DNA of 64,000 nucleotides. Source: Pseudomonas linyingensis (GTDB lineage Bacteria > Pseudomonadota > Gammaproteobacteria > Pseudomonadales > Pseudomonadaceae). Made by a program: the position numbers and the translations under genes. This document shows positions 56,169 to 64,000 of this stretch, piece by piece. The notes beneath the pieces were generated by a model. That model was not told the origin of the DNA, ran no database searches, and saw nothing but the letters and a program-made list of their open reading frames with translations. Position 1 is the stretch's first letter. Every line of letters begins with the position of its first letter. Location of the stretch: assembly GCF_900109175.1 (NCBI RefSeq), contig NZ_FNZE01000002.1, positions 1-64,000 on the forward strand. The letters are read 5' to 3'.

Positions 56169-57950
56169 TCAGAACTGCTCGGTCGTCAGGCCGTACAAAG
56201 GCTCGCTGCCGGCGCGGATGCCGGCTTCTAGGCTGTGGATGCGCGGCAGCAGCTTGCGGAAGTAGAACTGCGCGGTGGCCAGCTTGGCGGCATAGAAGGT
56301 CTCGTCGCTGGCGCGTCGCTCTGTGGCCACCGCGGCCATGCGCGCCCACATGAAGGCGTAGGCGACGTAGCCGAACAGGTGCAGGTAGTCGACCGCGGCG
56401 GCGCCGACCTGCGCCGGGTCGCGTGCGGCCTCGCCCGCCAGCCAGGCGCTGACGCTTTCCAGGCGCTCCAGCGCGGCGAGCAGTTCGCTGGCGAATGGCT
56501 GGGCGACTCCGGCCGGGCTGTCGACGAAGGCGCGGATTTCGGCGGCGAACAGGCGCAGGCTGGCGCGCTCGTTGCCCAGCACCTTGCGGCCGAGCAGGTC
56601 GAGGGCCTGGATGCCGTTGGTGCCTTCGTAGATCTGCGCGATGCGCACGTCGCGCACCAGCTGCTCCTGGCCCCATTCGCGGATGTAGCCGTGGCCGCCG
56701 AACACCTGCTGGCCGTGGATGCAGCTTTCCAGACCGGTGTCGGTGAAGAACGCCTTGGCCACCGGGGTGAGCAGGGCGATCAGCGCGTCGGCGTTGTTGC
56801 GCTCGTCGATGTTGTCGCTGAACTTGGCCAGGTCGAGCTGCTGGCCGACCCAGGTGGCGAAGGCACGGCCACCCTCGGTCAGCGCCTTCATGGTCAGCAG
56901 CATGCGCCGTACGTCGGGGTGGGCGATGATCGGGTCGGCGCTCTTCTCCGCTGCCAGCGGGCCGCCCGGAGCACGCCCCTGCAGGCGCTCGCGGGCGTAT
57001 TCCACGGCGCTCTGGTAGGAGGCCTCGGCGCAGCCGATGCCCTGGATGCCGATCGACAGGCGCTCGTAGTTCATCATGGTGAACATCGCCGCCAGGCCGC
57101 GGTTGGGCTCGCCGACCAGGTAGCCGGTGGCGCCGTCGAAGTTCATCACGCAGGTGGCCGAGGCCTTGATGCCCATCTTGTGTTCGATGGAGCCGCAGTT
57201 GACCGGGTTGCGCGCGCCGAGCGAGCCGTCGGCGTTGACCAGGAACTTGGGCACCAGGAACAGCGAGATGCCGCGCGAGCCGGCCGGCGCGTCGGGGAGG
57301 CGGGCCAGCACCAGGTGGACGATGTTGGCGGTGAGGTCCTGCTCGCCGCCGGTGATGAAGATCTTGCTGCCGCTGATCGCGTAGCTGCCGTCACCCTGCG
57401 GTTCGGCGCGGGTGCGCAGCAGGCCGAGGTCGCTGCCGGCCTGGGCTTCGGTCAGACACATGGTGCCGGCCCACTCGCCGCTGTACAGGCGCGGCAGGTA
57501 GGTCTGCTTGAGCTCCTCGCTGGCGTGGGCGTCGATGGCCAGGCAGGCGCCTGCGGTCAGCGCGGAGTACAGGCTGAAGCTGGAGTTGGCGGCGTAGAGC
57601 ATTTCCTCGAACTGCACGGCGAGCATCTTGGGCATGCCCAGGCCGCCGTAGACCGGGTTGCCGGCCAGGCCGACCCAGCCGCCTTCGATATAGGTGGCGT
57701 AGGCGGTGCCGAAGCCGGTCGGGGTGCTGACCTGGCCGTTGTCGAAGCGCGCGCCTTCCTCGTCGCCGCTGCGGTTGAGCGGGGCGAGCAGTTGGCCGGT
57801 GACCTTGGCGGCTTCCTCGAGGATGGCGTCGGCGGTGTCGGCATCGACCGTGTCGGCCAGCGCCGGCAGGCGCGCCCACAGGTCCGGGGCCTGGAAGACT
57901 TCATGGAGGACGAAGCGCATGTCGCGCAGGGGAGCATTGAAGGCGGCCAT
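56169..57950 (-). CDS. Large acyl-CoA dehydrogenase (DmdC-like, C-terminal domain type)
   Basis: This 593-residue flavoprotein is of the long acyl-CoA dehydrogenase branch that has an extra C-terminal domain. The FAD/substrate motif is MCLTEAQAGSDLGLLRTRAE with ITGGEQD, and the catalytic glutamate is in AQIYEGTNGIQALDL. DmdC, which oxidises 3-methylmercaptopropionyl-CoA, and short/branched fatty acyl-CoA dehydrogenases belong to this branch; substrate is open. With an acyl-CoA ligase 3 kb upstream on the same strand, uptake, activation and first oxidation of one acid are plausible. Two hairpins fill the 91-base gap to the permease gene. Confidence 0.86.
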   Translation of the reverse strand: MAAFNAPLRDMRFVLHEVFQAPDLWARLPALADTVDADTADAILEEAAKVTGQLLAPLNRSGDEEGARFDNGQVSTPTGFGTAYATYIEGGWVGLAGNPVYGGLGMPKMLAVQFEEMLYAANSSFSLYSALTAGACLAIDAHASEELKQTYLPRLYSGEWAGTMCLTEAQAGSDLGLLRTRAEPQGDGSYAISGSKIFITGGEQDLTANIVHLVLARLPDAPAGSRGISLFLVPKFLVNADGSLGARNPVNCGSIEHKMGIKASATCVMNFDGATGYLVGEPNRGLAAMFTMMNYERLSIGIQGIGCAEASYQSAVEYARERLQGRAPGGPLAAEKSADPIIAHPDVRRMLLTMKALTEGGRAFATWVGQQLDLAKFSDNIDERNNADALIALLTPVAKAFFTDTGLESCIHGQQVFGGHGYIREWGQEQLVRDVRIAQIYEGTNGIQALDLLGRKVLGNERASLRLFAAEIRAFVDSPAGVAQPFASELLAALERLESVSAWLAGEAARDPAQVGAAAVDYLHLFGYVAYAFMWARMAAVATERRASDETFYAAKLATAQFYFRKLLPRIHSLEAGIRAGSEPLYGLTTEQF

Positions 57951-57971
57951 GGATTACCTCGTGACGGCGAA

Positions 57972-58035
57972 GGCGCAGCAGGGCTGCGCCGGAATCGTGG
58001 GGAAAAGGCGCTGCGCGGCGAAGCGGCGCAGCGCC
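57972..58035 (-). repeat. Two tandem hairpins with shared arm sequence
   Basis: GGCGCAGC-AGG-GCTGCGCC (57972-57990) and GGCGCTGCGC-N9-GCGCAGCGCC (58007-58035) lie in the gap between permease and dehydrogenase genes. Their arms share GGCGC/GCGCC text, so the two could pair alternatively. Possibly they protect or tune the dehydrogenase message. Confidence 0.55.
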
Positions 58036-58041
58036 AGGGGA

Positions 58042-59415
58042 TCAGTCGCTTTCGGCCGGTACGGCCGGCTTGCTCTTCACCGAGGTGAAGCGCAGCAGGT
58101 GGGTGCGCTCGACCAGGATGTACAGCGCCGCGCCGGCCGCCAGGCCCCAGCCGGCGCCGTACACGGCGAGGACCACGCCCATGGTGCCGGCGACGCCGCG
58201 CTCGGTGTTGTTGTTGAGCTGCTCGAAGCCGACCATCAGGCAGATGTAGCCGGTGAGCACTAGGGTCAGCGACAGGGCGATCGGCAGCACCGGCTGGAAG
58301 AAGCTGACCAGCGGCAGGATGAACAGGGCGATGAAGCCGGTGATCCAGAAGGTGCCGGCGCCGCTGTAGATCGAGTCCATGGCATGGCGGCCGTACTTGT
58401 AGCGCTCGGCCATGGTCGCCGCCACCGCGGTCCACAGCGGTCCGGCCAGGCCCGGGTAGGGAGCGAAGAAGGCGTGCAGGCCGTTGCGCAGGGCGGTGAC
58501 CAGGTGGATGCGGTCGACGTTGTTCTCGATCTGCTCGTCGGTGCGCAGTTCGTCGGCGCGCTGCATCAGCGACTGGCCGACGATGATGTCGCCGAAGGCG
58601 ATGATATAGGCGATCACCGCGGTGGGCACGGCGAGCATGAACACCTTGGCGTCCGGGAAGCCGACGTTGAACGGCAGGTAGTTCCACAGCTCGCCGAAAG
58701 CCGGCGCGGTGATGCCGAAACGCACGTCGGGCATCTTGTACTCGCCGACGGCGATGCCGGCGAAGATGGCCACGATCATCCCCGGCACCATGCCGTAGTT
58801 GACGATCTTGCGGGCGAAGGGCACCCGCTCGGTGAGGCCCTTGAACGACACCGAGAACATCAGGTACAGGCAGATCAGGCTGCCCAGCACCAGCGAGATC
58901 GGCGTGTTGGCCAGCCGTCCGCCGCTGGAGATCTCGCCCATCAGCGCGGCGATGCCGGCACCGATGATGATGCCGCCCTTCATCGAGTTGGGCACCAGGC
59001 GCACCATCACGCTGCCCAGGCGGGTGAGGCCGAGCACCAGGAAGATGAGGAACACCAGAAACTGCAGGGCGAACAGCGCCTGGATGGCTTCCGGGCCGGG
59101 CTTGAACTGGCCGAGGAACAGCAGCACCACCGGGATGCCCGGGGTGATCCAGCCGGGGACCAGCGGCACGCCGAGCAGCGCCGGCAGCATGAAACCGACG
59201 CCGCAGACCACCACGTAGGCCAGCGCCACGTCGTAGGGCAGGCCGAGGTATTTCTCCAGCAGCGGGATCATCGCCAGGCTGACCACGAACATGATCAGCG
59301 CCTGGAGCATCTCCGCGGTTTCCCAGCGGTAGTGGACGAACGGCAGACGCACCTTGAACGGGCCGAGCGGCCAGTACGGTTGTTCGTCGCCATCCTTGCG
59401 GTTGTACAGTTGCAT
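58042..59415 (-). CDS. NCS2-like (xanthine/uracil permease superfamily) membrane transporter
   Basis: The 457 residues have about 12 to 13 membrane segments. A cytosolic N-terminal stretch (MQLYNRKDGDEQPYWPLGPF) comes first. GGIIIGAGIAALMGEISSGG and AFGDIIVGQSLMQRADELR resemble the core signature of solute carrier family 23-type permeases. Most of those move purines or pyrimidines, but the gene sits between an acyl-CoA ligase and a dehydrogenase, so a carboxylate substrate is more likely here. Family call moderate, substrate unknown. Confidence 0.72.
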   Translation of the reverse strand: MQLYNRKDGDEQPYWPLGPFKVRLPFVHYRWETAEMLQALIMFVVSLAMIPLLEKYLGLPYDVALAYVVVCGVGFMLPALLGVPLVPGWITPGIPVVLLFLGQFKPGPEAIQALFALQFLVFLIFLVLGLTRLGSVMVRLVPNSMKGGIIIGAGIAALMGEISSGGRLANTPISLVLGSLICLYLMFSVSFKGLTERVPFARKIVNYGMVPGMIVAIFAGIAVGEYKMPDVRFGITAPAFGELWNYLPFNVGFPDAKVFMLAVPTAVIAYIIAFGDIIVGQSLMQRADELRTDEQIENNVDRIHLVTALRNGLHAFFAPYPGLAGPLWTAVAATMAERYKYGRHAMDSIYSGAGTFWITGFIALFILPLVSFFQPVLPIALSLTLVLTGYICLMVGFEQLNNNTERGVAGTMGVVLAVYGAGWGLAAGAALYILVERTHLLRFTSVKSKPAVPAESD

Positions 59416-59487
59416 GAATGCCTCCCGGGCCGCGCGCGGGGCGCGGCCGGTTTGTTGTTGTTGGAAACGGAAAGGTGGGCGGGGCGG

Positions 59488-61107
59488 CTACAGTGCCTTG
59501 GCCCAGTCGCGCAGCACGTACTTCTGGATCTTGCCGGTGGAGGTCTTCGGCAGGACGTCGAACACCACGGTCTTCGGAACCTTGAAGTGCGCCAGGTGCT
59601 CGCGGCAGAAGGCGACGATCTCGGCCTGGCTGGAGTCGTGGCCCTGCTTGAGGGTGACGAAGGCACACGGCGTCTCGCCCCACTTCTCGTCCGGGCGGGC
59701 CACCACAGCGGCTTCCAGCACCGCCGGGTGGCGATACAGCACGCCCTCCACCTCGATGGTGGAGATGTTCTCGCCGCCGGAGATGATGATGTCCTTGAGG
59801 CGATCCTTGATCTCCACGTAGCCGTCCGGGTGGCACACGGCGAGGTCGCCGGTGTGGAACCAGCCGCCCTCGAAGGCCTCGGCAGTGGCGGTGGGGTTCT
59901 TCAGGTAGCCCTTCATCACCGTGTTGCCGCGCATGAAGATCTCGCCGAGGGTCTCGCCGTCGCGCGGCACCGGCTCGAGGGTCTTCGGATCGCCGACCAT
60001 CACCCCTTCCAGGGTCGGGTAGCGCACGCCCTGGCGGGCCTTGATGCGTGCCCGCTCGTCGAGCGGCAGGGCGTCCCATTCGGCGTGCCAGGCGCACACG
60101 GTGACCGGGCCGTAGACTTCGGTGAGGCCGTAGACGTGGGTGACCTTGATGCCCATTTCCTCCACCGCACCGATCACCTTGGCCGGCGGCGCCGCGCCGG
60201 CGACCATGGCGTTGACCGGATGGTCGATGGCGGCCTTGGCGGAGTCGGGCATGTTGACCAGCGCGTTGAGTACGATGGGGGCGCCGCACAGGTGGCTGAC
60301 GCGGTGCTCGCGGATCAGGGTGAGGATCTTCTGCGGGTCGACCCGGCGCAGGAACACGTGCACGCCGGCCAGCGCGGTGATGGTCCACGGGTAGCACCAG
60401 CCGTTGCAGTGGAACATCGGCAGGGTCCACAGGTAGACGGGGTGGTTGCCCATCGCCCAGGTCATCTGGTTGCCCATGGCGTTGAGGTAGGCGCCGCGGT
60501 GATGGTAGACGACGCCCTTGGGATTTCCGGTGGTACCGGAGGTGTAGTTGAGACTGATGGCGTCCCACTCGTCCTGCGGCCACTGCCAGGCGAACTCGGG
60601 GTCGCCCTCGGCGAGGAAGGCCTCGTAGTCGAGGTCGCTGACCGCCTCGCCCTCGCCGTATTCGGGATCGTCGACGTCGATCACCAGCGGCGGGTGGTCG
60701 AGCATGCCAATGGCGGCGTGGATCACCGCATGGAACTCGCGGTCGGTGATCAGTACCTTGGCCTCGCCGTGCTGGAGCATGAAGGCGATGGCCTCGGCGT
60801 CCAGGCGCACGTTGAGGGGATTGAGCACCGCGCCGATCATCGGCACGCCGAAATGCGCCTCGAGCATGGCCGGGATGTTCGGCAGCATCACCGCCACGGT
60901 GTCGCCGCGGCCGATGCCGCGACCGGCCAGGGCGGAGGCCAGGCGCCGGCAGCGCTGGTAGGTTTCGGCCCAGGTGCGGCGGACGGCGCCGTGGATCACC
61001 GCGGGGTAGTGGGGGTAGATGCTCGCGGTGCGCTCGATGAAGCTGAGCGGCGAGAGGGCGACATGGTTCACGGGGGCGGGCGCGAGGCCCTGCTCGTATA
61101 TCGACAT
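59488..61107 (-). CDS. Acyl-CoA synthetase, DmdB/AlkK-like
   Basis: This 539-residue AMP-forming ligase attaches CoA to a carboxylic acid. The ATP-binding P loop is NYTSGTTGNPKGVVYHHRG (near 187-200), motif II is THVYGLTEVYGPVTV, and the C-terminal hinge is GWFHTGDLAVCHPDGY with DIIISGGENIST; the catalytic lysine is in STGKIQKYVLRDWA. The length and the segment LPMFHCNGWCYPW fit the DmdB (methylmercaptopropionate) and AlkK (medium-chain) group. It is the first gene of the minus-strand cluster and faces a sensor kinase across 185 bases. Confidence 0.87.
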   Translation of the reverse strand: MSIYEQGLAPAPVNHVALSPLSFIERTASIYPHYPAVIHGAVRRTWAETYQRCRRLASALAGRGIGRGDTVAVMLPNIPAMLEAHFGVPMIGAVLNPLNVRLDAEAIAFMLQHGEAKVLITDREFHAVIHAAIGMLDHPPLVIDVDDPEYGEGEAVSDLDYEAFLAEGDPEFAWQWPQDEWDAISLNYTSGTTGNPKGVVYHHRGAYLNAMGNQMTWAMGNHPVYLWTLPMFHCNGWCYPWTITALAGVHVFLRRVDPQKILTLIREHRVSHLCGAPIVLNALVNMPDSAKAAIDHPVNAMVAGAAPPAKVIGAVEEMGIKVTHVYGLTEVYGPVTVCAWHAEWDALPLDERARIKARQGVRYPTLEGVMVGDPKTLEPVPRDGETLGEIFMRGNTVMKGYLKNPTATAEAFEGGWFHTGDLAVCHPDGYVEIKDRLKDIIISGGENISTIEVEGVLYRHPAVLEAAVVARPDEKWGETPCAFVTLKQGHDSSQAEIVAFCREHLAHFKVPKTVVFDVLPKTSTGKIQKYVLRDWAKAL

Positions 61108-61292
61108 GGAAGTATCCGCTGGCTGATTGTTAGCTCTTTGTCTTTTTCGCTCGTGGCGGCCACGGGTGCGGCGACGAACGTGCCGCCTCGTTCCTGTGGC
61201 GACTTGTCCCGAGCATAGCTGGTGAAAATGGAAATGTGTATAGGTTTTTGACTATATTGATATGGTAGAAATACTATAAAGGAGCGACGCAG
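61108..61292. promoter_or_regulatory. AT-rich divergent control region (acyl-CoA ligase / sensor kinase)
   Basis: A 185-base gap between divergent genes. The AT-rich part (61225-61280) holds TGGAAA-N18-TATATT (61229-61258) as a possible kinase promoter, and direct repeats ACTATA at 61251-61256 and 61273-61278, 22 bases apart (about two helical turns). These are a candidate response-regulator site. AAAGGAG (61278-61284) is the kinase ribosome-binding site. Confidence 0.45.
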
Positions 61293-63614
61293 GTGGCCAA
61301 GAGCGCGAAACAGAGCGGCGCGGGGCGTGCAGCCGTCGGGCAGGAGCTGCAGGAATTGGTGCGTCTGGCCGGCGAGGGCGTCGGTCGCCACGAGCTGGCC
61401 GATGCCCTGCTGCGCCTGACCCGCAGCCGGCCGGAGGTGATCCAGGCCTACTACCTGGTCTGGCAGGCGGCGGCCGGCACCTATGCCGAGCTGGGCAGCG
61501 TCGAGCGCCTGCCGCCGGGGCAGGGCGATCCGCTCACCGCCAGCGACGCCGAGCTGCACGCGCAACTGACGGCTCGTGGCGAACTGGGCCTCGCCGAACT
61601 GCGCCGGCTGCCCTGCTGGCTGGCCGGGCGCCTGCGTCGGGCCGGTATCCGCCAGGGTGTGGCGCTGGCCCTCGAGCTGACGCCCGGCGAGCCGGGGCTG
61701 TTGCTGCTGGAGCTGGAGGAGCCGGGCAGCGGACTGGCCGGCTGGCTGGCCCAGCTGCTCGGCGCCGTCCTGCTGCTGGCGCGCCAGCAGCTGCGCCCGT
61801 CGCCGCTGCTCGACGCCGATGGCGAGCCGAGCCTGCTGCTGGATGGCGATGGCCGCCTGCTCGATCGCAACCGGGCCGCCCTGCAGTTGCAGCAGGACTG
61901 CGGCGTGGCCGGGGCCGGCGCGCTGCTGCCGGTCAACCACACGCCGCTGCTGCACGCCTGCCTGCAGCAGCGCCGGGCGATCGGTCCGGTGAGCGTGGAG
62001 GTGGCCGGGCGCATTCTGCTCTGGCAGTTCGTCCCGGAACCGGCCAGCGGCCGCGTGCTGGCGCGCGGCCGCGATGCCAGCGAGCAGATCCGCAGCGAGC
62101 GCGAGGCGGCGCGCGCCAGTCGCCTGTACCGACTGATCACCGAGAACACCACCGACCTGATCTCCCGGCATACCCCGGGCGGGCGCTTCCTCGATGCTTC
62201 GCCGGCCTCCTGGACCCTGCTCGGCTACTGGCCGGAGCAGCTGCGCGGCAGCGACCTCAAGCCGCTGCTGCACCCCGACGACCTGCCACTGATGCGCGAG
62301 GCGCGCGAGGTGCTCGAGCAGCACGGCTACCACACCCTGAGCTACCGCCTGCGCCACCGCGACGGCAGCTACCGCTGGTTCGAGACCGCCAGCCGGGCGA
62401 TCCGCGAGACCTATACCGGTGCGGTGGTGGAGATCGTCAGCGTGTCGCGCGACATCACCGCGCGGGTGCAGGGCGAGGAGGTGCGCCGGCGCCTGGCCGA
62501 GGTGATCGAGGCGACCACCGATCTGGTGCTGTTCATCGACCGCAGCGGCGCCATCACCTACCTCAACCAGTCGGCGCGGCGCACCCTCGGTCTGGACGAG
62601 GGGCAGGACGCCCCGCCGCTGGCGGCGCTGCTGGATGCCGGCGACCTGCACCGCCTGCTCGACAGCGGCCTGCCCTGTGCCGAACGCAGTGGCGTGTGGG
62701 AGAGCGACATGCGCCTGCATCCGCCTGGCGGTGCGGATTCGCTGCCGGTGTCGCTGGTGCTGCTGGCCCACGCCAGCGCCGGCGAGGCCGGCTACTTCTC
62801 GCTGGTGGCCCGCGACATGACCGAGCGCGAGCTGCGCGAGACGCAGATGCGCCACCACCAGGACGAGCTGGCGCACACCGCGCGGCTGGTCACCCTCGGC
62901 GAGCTGGCCTCGGGGATCGCCCACGAGATCAACCAGCCGCTGGCCGCGGTGGTCAACTACGCCAGCGCCAGCCAGCGCTACCTGCAGCAGGTGGCGGACG
63001 ATCCGCAGGCGGCGAGCCGGGTGGCCCAGGGCCTGGAGCGCATCACCGCGCACGCCAACCACGCCGCCGAGGTGATCCGCCGCCTGCGCGCCTTTCTGCG
63101 CAAGGAGCCGCGCCGCCTGCAGGCGCTGGATGCCGCGGCGCTGGCGCGCGAGGCGGTGCGCCTGTGCGCCTGGGAGGCGGGCAACAGCCGGGTGGCGATC
63201 GTCGAAGTTCTGCCGGACAATCTGCCGCCGGTGTACGTCGACCGCGTGCTGCTCGAACAGGTGCTGCTCAATCTGCTGCGCAACGCCATCGACGCCAACC
63301 GCGAGGCGCATCCGCACGCGGCCTCGACGATCCGCCTGCAGGCCGCCCTGGAGGCGGACGGCCAGCAGCTGAGCATCAGCGTCGAGGACCAAGGGCCGGG
63401 GGTGAGCGAGGAAGCGCTGGCGCACATCTTCACCCCCTTCTACACCAGCAAGGCCGACGGTCTGGGTCTCGGCCTGTCGATGAGCCGTTCGATCGTCGAG
63501 GGCTTCGGCGGCGAGCTGCTGGCCCGCCGCCAGCCCGGCGGGCTGTGCCTGGTCTGTCGCCTGCCGGTGGCGGCGCGCGGCGAGGCGGCCGAACCCCTAC
63601 AACAACAGCAATGA
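61293..63614 (+). CDS. Cytoplasmic PAS-domain sensor histidine kinase (FixL-like)
   Basis: The 773-residue kinase has no membrane segment. The first 270 or so residues lack a domain I can name. Two PAS domains follow: RLYRLITENTTDLISRH onward with HPDDLPLMRE and RDGSYRWFETASRAI, then IEATTDLVLFIDRSGAITYLN. The phospho-accepting histidine is about residue 544 in ASGIAHEINQPLAAVVNYA, and the ATP lid includes LLRNAIDANRE, EDQGPGVS and GLGLGLSMSRS. The start is GTG 61293 with AAAGGAG eight bases upstream. No haem-binding His was identified, so an oxygen sense is not implied. A FixJ-type regulator follows at once. Confidence 0.87.
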   Translation: MAKSAKQSGAGRAAVGQELQELVRLAGEGVGRHELADALLRLTRSRPEVIQAYYLVWQAAAGTYAELGSVERLPPGQGDPLTASDAELHAQLTARGELGLAELRRLPCWLAGRLRRAGIRQGVALALELTPGEPGLLLLELEEPGSGLAGWLAQLLGAVLLLARQQLRPSPLLDADGEPSLLLDGDGRLLDRNRAALQLQQDCGVAGAGALLPVNHTPLLHACLQQRRAIGPVSVEVAGRILLWQFVPEPASGRVLARGRDASEQIRSEREAARASRLYRLITENTTDLISRHTPGGRFLDASPASWTLLGYWPEQLRGSDLKPLLHPDDLPLMREAREVLEQHGYHTLSYRLRHRDGSYRWFETASRAIRETYTGAVVEIVSVSRDITARVQGEEVRRRLAEVIEATTDLVLFIDRSGAITYLNQSARRTLGLDEGQDAPPLAALLDAGDLHRLLDSGLPCAERSGVWESDMRLHPPGGADSLPVSLVLLAHASAGEAGYFSLVARDMTERELRETQMRHHQDELAHTARLVTLGELASGIAHEINQPLAAVVNYASASQRYLQQVADDPQAASRVAQGLERITAHANHAAEVIRRLRAFLRKEPRRLQALDAAALAREAVRLCAWEAGNSRVAIVEVLPDNLPPVYVDRVLLEQVLLNLLRNAIDANREAHPHAASTIRLQAALEADGQQLSISVEDQGPGVSEEALAHIFTPFYTSKADGLGLGLSMSRSIVEGFGGELLARRQPGGLCLVCRLPVAARGEAAEPLQQQQ

Positions 63615-63617
63615 GGA

Positions 63618-64000
63618 ATGACGCCGGTGAAGGAACAAGTGGTGTATGTGGTCGATGACGACCAGGGCCTGCTCGATTCGACGGTCTGGCTGCTCGAGTC
63701 GGTCGGCCTCAAGGCCCTGCCGTTCACCAGCGGGCGGGCCTTTCTCGACGCCTGCGACCCCAGCGTGGCGGCCTGCGTGCTGCTCGACGTGCGCATGCCC
63801 GGCATGGGCGGCCTCAACGTGCAGGAGGAGCTACGGGCGCGCGGCATCGACCTGCCGGTGATCTTCGTCAGCGGGCATGCCGACGTGCCCATCGTGGTGC
63901 GCGCGTTCAAGTCGGGGGCCTGCGACTTCATCGAGAAGCCGTGCAACGAGCAGCTGCTGCTCGACAGCGTGCAACAGGCGCTGCGCCGCCAGGCCGAACG
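63618..64000 (+). CDS. FixJ-type response regulator, receiver domain (cut by window end)
   Basis: The visible 127 residues are a CheY-like receiver: VYVVDDDQGLLDS holds the acidic pocket, LLDVRMPGMGGLNV the phospho-accepting Asp, PVIFVSGHADVPI the Ser/Thr switch and DFIEKPCNEQLLLDSV the conserved Lys. FixJ and TtrR/StyR regulators share these features; a LuxR-type DNA-binding domain should follow beyond base 64000. The ATG at 63618 abuts GAGGA with almost no spacer; the GTG at 63627 is better spaced and may be the real start. It forms an operon with the kinase. Confidence 0.9.
   Translation, partial: MTPVKEQVVYVVDDDQGLLDSTVWLLESVGLKALPFTSGRAFLDACDPSVAACVLLDVRMPGMGGLNVQEELRARGIDLPVIFVSGHADVPIVVRAFKSGACDFIEKPCNEQLLLDSVQQALRRQAE

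Noticed and set aside
57557-60583. Minus-strand open frame of over 1000 codons across the acyl-CoA cluster
   Set aside because: Arg/Pro/Ala-rich shadow frame of three recognised genes; no domain or motif.
58384-61218. Plus-strand open frame of about 940 codons over the permease and ligase genes
   Set aside because: Antisense to two genes with clear motifs; no family features.

Overview
The window is a 64 kb stretch of high-GC gammaproteobacterial chromosome. Protein sequences, gene order and regulatory sites all point to Pseudomonas in the broad sense. From memory, not checked, the blocks match P. aeruginosa PAO1 neighbourhoods: the S10/spc/alpha ribosomal operons with uvrA, an MFS gene and ssb, then an oprG, zinc-uptake, nrdR, rib, nusB, thiL, pgpA, dxs, ispA block, then ppa, mpl and ubiX. 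No rRNA, tRNA, CRISPR array, insertion sequence, prophage or integron was seen.

Layout. 1-14.6 kb (+): end of tuf, its terminator, a consensus sigma70 promoter, then the ribosomal protein genes rpsJ to rplQ with secY, rpmJ and rpoA. The series is broken after rpsN and after rpmJ, each time by a strong hairpin terminator whose 3' arm seems to supply the -35 box of the next promoter. 14.7-19.6 kb: uvrA (-), an MFS exporter (+) and ssb (+). 19.6-21.4 kb (+): two overlapping sugar-nucleotide dehydrogenase/epimerase-fold genes, the first without its catalytic Tyr/Lys. 21.5-25.6 kb (-): oprG behind an Anr/Fnr box, then a four-gene ZrgA-type zinc-uptake operon behind a Zur-like palindrome. 25.6-28.0 kb (-): thioredoxin-TPR protein, 2'-5' RNA ligase-like protein, SAM methyltransferase. 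28.1-34.4 kb (+): nrdR, ribD, an FMN riboswitch with a coupled 12-codon leader ORF, ribC, ribB, ribH, nusB, thiL, pgpA. 34.5-39.6 kb (+): retropepsin-like protease, an AMP-phosphorylase-like gene paired with a PRPP-synthetase-like gene, ribA, a membrane protein, and a BtuF-like binding protein.

39.7-45.2 kb (-): btuB under a cobalamin riboswitch, then dxs, ispA and xseB. 45.2-48.7 kb (-): TSUP permease, a GGDEF-EAL protein, ppa. 48.7-52.5 kb (-): mtfA-like peptidase and the ydbH-ynbE-ydbL lipid-bridge set. 52.7-55.1 kb (+): mpl, ubiX, a YceK-like lipoprotein, then a possible Rsm/Csr-type small RNA. 55.2-61.1 kb (-): metallo-beta-lactamase-fold hydrolase, large acyl-CoA dehydrogenase, NCS2-like permease, acyl-CoA ligase. 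61.3-64 kb (+): a divergent soluble PAS histidine kinase and its FixJ-type response regulator, cut by the window end.

Most of the content is core housekeeping. The less ordinary parts are the AMP-phosphorylase/PRPP-synthetase-like pair beside ribA, the riboswitch leader ORF, the terminator-promoter junctions, the GGA-hairpin RNA candidate, and the kinase/regulator facing an acyl-CoA ligase-permease-dehydrogenase cluster. All numbers come from reading the sequence; family assignments rest on recognised motifs, not database searches.
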